From Seinonella peptonophila (GTDB taxonomy: Bacteria > Bacillota > Bacilli > Thermoactinomycetales > Thermoactinomycetaceae), in the NCBI RefSeq assembly GCF_900129355.1, contig NZ_FQVL01000010.1:1-64000 (forward strand): 64,000 nt of DNA, read 5' to 3'. The translations under genes were made by a program, and so were the position numbers. The notes beneath the pieces are model-generated. The model was not told where the DNA came from, searched no databases, and was given only the letters and a program-made list of their open reading frames with translations. Within the stretch, counting starts at the first letter, position 1; each line of letters opens with the position of its first letter. Positions 61,941 through 64,000 of the stretch are shown here, piece by piece.

Positions 61941-62429
61941 TTATCTGGGGAAGCGGATTGCTCGTCTCGACTCTATCTTCTTACGCCTCTGCTCTCTATT
62001 GTAGAATCCGATAGGGACTCCAACACCAGAACCGATTATCATTCCTATGATGCAGTCTTTGATTGTACTGAAAGGTTCATCGAGGTGGATTTTGGTGGGG
62101 ACCAGCATATCAACGACTGTGTAGGTCACCAAACCAACGGCGACCATTCCGAGTTCGAAGAGGATGATGGAACGGTGACGACGGAAGAAGTTGAGGATAC
62201 GACGAATCCTTCCCACAGTTGCCCTCCTGAGTGGTCGAAGAATCGGCTCAACATCAACTTTTTTGATGCTGCTGCCTCGGGAAGAGGTTATTTGTTTTTG
62301 GATAACAATTGCCCTGGTTACAGTTAAAGTATAGCAAATCAATATAAATAGAAAAATCCCTCCAATAGGGAGAGATAGAATATGTCCAATTCCTATTATA
62401 CCATAGGAGGGATAAGTATTATGAATCAA
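61941..62429 (-). CDS. Predicted membrane protein of the integrated element
   Basis: 162 residues from a TTG that overlaps the next gene's start on the other strand, so the start is doubtful. One N-terminal span (IIGIGHILSLPIGGIFLFILICYTL), a basic middle (SSRGSSIKKVDVEPILRPLRRATVGRIRRILNFFRRHR), two later spans (SIILFELGMVAVGLVTYTVVDMLV; FSTIKDCIIGMIIGSGVGVPIGFY), and a basic tail. No family recognised. G+C a little higher than around. Confidence 0.4.
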   Translation of the reverse strand: MIHNTYPSYGIIGIGHILSLPIGGIFLFILICYTLTVTRAIVIQKQITSSRGSSIKKVDVEPILRPLRRATVGRIRRILNFFRRHRSIILFELGMVAVGLVTYTVVDMLVPTKIHLDEPFSTIKDCIIGMIIGSGVGVPIGFYNREQRRKKIESRRAIRFPR

Positions 62430-62909
62430 TTAATCAAAGAGTATAAAAATTCCCTTGAGAAAGTTCGATTAGCTAAAAAGCGAGTTCAAATAAAAGAAAC
62501 TGAGGAACAAAAAGAGCAATATCGATTACTTTGTAGCATGGAACGGGATTTGCTATGGTCTATTCAATGGATGGAAACTGGAAGAAGACCAGGCAATAAA
62601 CGAGGGGTTGAACGTCTAGCAGCATACCAACAAGAGATATCCTTTGATCCAATTTGGATCCAAAACTATGCTTATACTTCAACTGATGGGATGGTGGGTA
62701 GTCGGATCACTCAAACGGATCGTGAAAGGATTGATGAGGCATTGAGTTCACTTTCCCCACTTGAAAGAGAGGTATACTTGATGAGTCGTGGTCGGGGGAT
62801 TTCTTACTCCGAAATTGCTATGATGATGAGTGTAAAAAAGGGCACAGTTCAAAAAATGTTGGAAAGGGCAGAAAAAAACTTAAAATGTTCAAAGAAGAAA
62901 AGTGTATAA
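62421..62909 (+). CDS. Phage-type sigma-70-like factor
   Basis: 162 residues from the ATG at 62421 (GGAGGG upstream). C-terminal region 4: ERIDEALSSLSPLEREVYLMSRGRGISYSEIAMMMSVKKGTVQKMLERAEKNL, a helix-turn-helix of the XpaF/late-gene activator type. The middle RRPGNKRGVERLAAYQQEISFDP is a phrase common in Bacillus-phage positive-control factors. It marks the cargo after comM as prophage or phage-like element. Confidence 0.85.
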   Translation: MNQLIKEYKNSLEKVRLAKKRVQIKETEEQKEQYRLLCSMERDLLWSIQWMETGRRPGNKRGVERLAAYQQEISFDPIWIQNYAYTSTDGMVGSRITQTDRERIDEALSSLSPLEREVYLMSRGRGISYSEIAMMMSVKKGTVQKMLERAEKNLKCSKKKSV

Positions 62910-62989
62910 TTTGAAACCATACCCCTTTTCCGTATAATTAAAAAACAAAGGGGCTGATATGTATATTTCTTAATTTTCTTTTCGATCCT

Positions 62990-63670
62990 GTGCTTTGGAG
63001 AACTTTATTTGTAAGTATGGTTGGTACGGCTATTGTAGGAGGAGCATTTTCTATATTTTTTAATAAGAAATTAGAATCCTATAAATTTATCCTCAATAAG
63101 CAATTAGAAACATATAAGCAAGAATGGCAAGTTAAATTTCATAGTACTAGCCTGTATTTGTCGAAAAAACAAGAGGTCTATGCAAAAATGTACTCTAAAA
63201 TCACAATAACTGTAGGTAACATATTTGATTTGAGAAGGTATCCTGACGTAAAATCTTTTCAAGATTTCAGCGAAAAGGATTTAATGGAATATATAAAAGA
63301 ATATGTAACTGATGGAGTTGGTAAAGACATACAAAGAGTATTTAACGAGGGTGATAAAGAAAAAGCCGAAAGATTATTTAGTATCGCCAAAAAACAAACG
63401 ATGTATAGTATAGCTTATCAAAGTATCTGTGGTTGTAATAACTTTTTCCTTGAAAACGAATTGTTTTTTTCAAAAGAGACAATCGAACTAATTAGTACAA
63501 TAAATTCATATCTAAAAAAACTACACTCCAATTACTATCCTGAATATTATCAACATCCTGATAGTGGGATTGATCAAAGGATACTTCGAGAGGAAAATGA
63601 TTCATACAAGGAAATTTTAATTAAAAGTGTAGATGAATTAAAAACATTAATGAGAGAAGAGCTAAGTTAA
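62990..63670 (+). CDS. Membrane-anchored helical protein of the integrated element
   Basis: About 226 residues. The GTG at 62990 has no clear ribosome site; the ATG at 63017 is the alternative. An N-terminal span (LFVSMVGTAIVGGAFSIFF) is followed by a helical cytoplasmic domain (KLESYKFILNKQLETYKQEW ... YLSKKQEVYAKMYSKI ... LKTLMREELS). Similar proteins occur in phage and defence islands, but no domain is assigned. It is followed by a gene for a second small membrane protein. Confidence 0.6.
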   Translation: MLWRTLFVSMVGTAIVGGAFSIFFNKKLESYKFILNKQLETYKQEWQVKFHSTSLYLSKKQEVYAKMYSKITITVGNIFDLRRYPDVKSFQDFSEKDLMEYIKEYVTDGVGKDIQRVFNEGDKEKAERLFSIAKKQTMYSIAYQSICGCNNFFLENELFFSKETIELISTINSYLKKLHSNYYPEYYQHPDSGIDQRILREENDSYKEILIKSVDELKTLMREELS

Positions 63671-63738
63671 TCTTTGTCTTACGAATGCCACCTATTTGTA
63701 GATGGAAAAATAAATGTTTCTACTTTTATAGATGAGGG

Positions 63739-63803
63739 AAAATCTTGCGTTGTAAGAGTAAAGAATGTGGAGGTAACATGTTGTCTAAACAACGCAAGAT
63801 TTT
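63739..63803 (+). repeat. 15-bp perfect inverted repeat enclosing a ribosome site and start codon
   Basis: AAAATCTTGCGTTGT (63739-63753) and ACAACGCAAGATTTT (63789-63803) are exact inverted copies. The 35-base loop has GGAGGT and the ATG at 63778. In RNA the stem would close over the start of the last gene, and the right arm ends in a T-run like a terminator. Confidence 0.85.
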
Positions 63804-64000
63804 TAATTTGTTATGGATTATTATAGGGGCTATATTATTGATCACAATTATTTCTGTTGTTATTTATCTTTGGTTGAGTAAGAACTATAGTGGTGAAGTT
63901 GATGCTGCAATTATCAATAGTTTTGGAGTTATAGTTACATTTATTGGCACGATTGGTGTAACCGCGTATATCAATATCCAGACCCAAAAAATGCAACTTC
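63778..64000 (+). CDS. Predicted membrane protein, cut by window edge
   Basis: At least 74 residues in view, frame open to the edge. It begins MLSKQRKIFNLLWIIIGAIL with two spans (LLWIIIGAILLITIISVVIYLWL and INSFGVIVTFIGTIGVTAYI). GGAGGT precedes the ATG. The layout (two spans, then a charged continuation QTQKMQL) resembles membrane proteins in defence and prophage cargo, but the remainder is not visible. Confidence 0.6.
   Translation, partial: MLSKQRKIFNLLWIIIGAILLITIISVVIYLWLSKNYSGEVDAAIINSFGVIVTFIGTIGVTAYINIQTQKMQL

Noticed and set aside
62085-62327. Acidic 80-residue plus-strand ORF
   Set aside because: It is the antisense of the basic middle of the membrane-protein gene 61941-62429 and has no start signal. 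I cannot fully exclude the reverse, but hydrophobic spans favour the minus frame.
1-64000. tRNA, rRNA, CRISPR arrays, replication origin
   Set aside because: No cloverleaf with TTCRANY arm, no rRNA words, no regularly spaced repeats and no DnaA-box cluster were seen on reading both strands; no search tool was available.

Overview
The window is AT-rich chromosomal DNA of a Gram-positive, low-GC bacterium, most probably a member of the Bacillales. The evidence is strong Shine-Dalgarno sequences (AGGAGG type), frequent GTG and TTG starts, an LPxTG-type surface protein, OmpR-type two-component genes beside an ABC exporter, CcpA-type and Fur-type sites, and short intrinsic terminators. The sporadic Streptomyces-like peptidoglycan-binding module and the dual CbbX/SpoVK-type AAA protein would fit Thermoactinomycetaceae, but that placement is a guess. 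Two short islands (about 27.53-27.9 kb and 53.65-54.5 kb) are clearly GC-richer, with actinobacterial-looking codons, and look imported.

Layout. 0-0.4 kb: broken IS200/IS605 element leaving the window at the left edge. 0.6-3.4 kb: Fur-controlled FhuF-like iron reductase, a membrane protein, and stand-alone hisC. 3.4-8.1 kb: one operon for a secreted protein, a two-gene ABC exporter, a sensor kinase and a response regulator. 8.2-10 kb: SRPBCC-DUF1801-ArsR operon under a palindromic operator that recurs upstream of a DoxX-like gene at 43.6 kb. 10-20.4 kb: DUF697 GTPase, catalase, GrpB-like protein, an SRPBCC/WYL-regulator divergent pair, a MetE/UROD-like protein, an LPxTG-like surface protein, and a Yip1 protein. 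20.5-31.1 kb: P-loop kinase, hydrolase, a large NACHT/STAND-like NTPase with Sel1 repeats, a small partner with the same N-terminal motif, a graveyard of decayed copies, and a membrane-anchored double-AAA protein. 31-47.5 kb: transporters (SulP, CPA1 antiporter, EamA with its MarR regulator, amino-acid permease, aromatic-acid MFS with P450), a methyltransferase and small secreted proteins. 48.9-52.4 kb: psuK-psuG-nucleoside transporter operon under a cre-containing promoter. 52.8-58.7 kb: small secreted proteins, CPBP protease, Nudix and RDD genes, and several pseudogenes. 58.9-64 kb: comM cut at its NPCPCG motif by an integrated element with an N-terminally truncated large serine recombinase and phage-like cargo that continues past the right edge.

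The most striking signal is a family of six nearly identical elements, each exactly 340 bp, at 9651, 34298, 42979, 48594, 52487 and 57601. All follow the pentanucleotide TCTAT, carry a left hairpin, an intrinsic-terminator hairpin and an IS605-type right hairpin ending in TTCAA, and contain no ORF. Their left end matches that of the broken IS at the window's left edge. Removing one copy exactly (34298-34637) restores an uninterrupted 72-codon reading frame. They look like non-autonomous IS200/IS605 derivatives that may also encode an omega-RNA-like guide RNA.

The second candidate novelty is the 20.5-30.7 kb cluster. The 1166-aa NTPase and the 129-aa protein share a short N-terminal motif (F-x-F ... 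GII-x-I-x-QD-x-S ... IT), as expected for homotypic adaptor-effector coupling in bacterial conflict systems. The cluster is followed by decayed second copies of its own genes.
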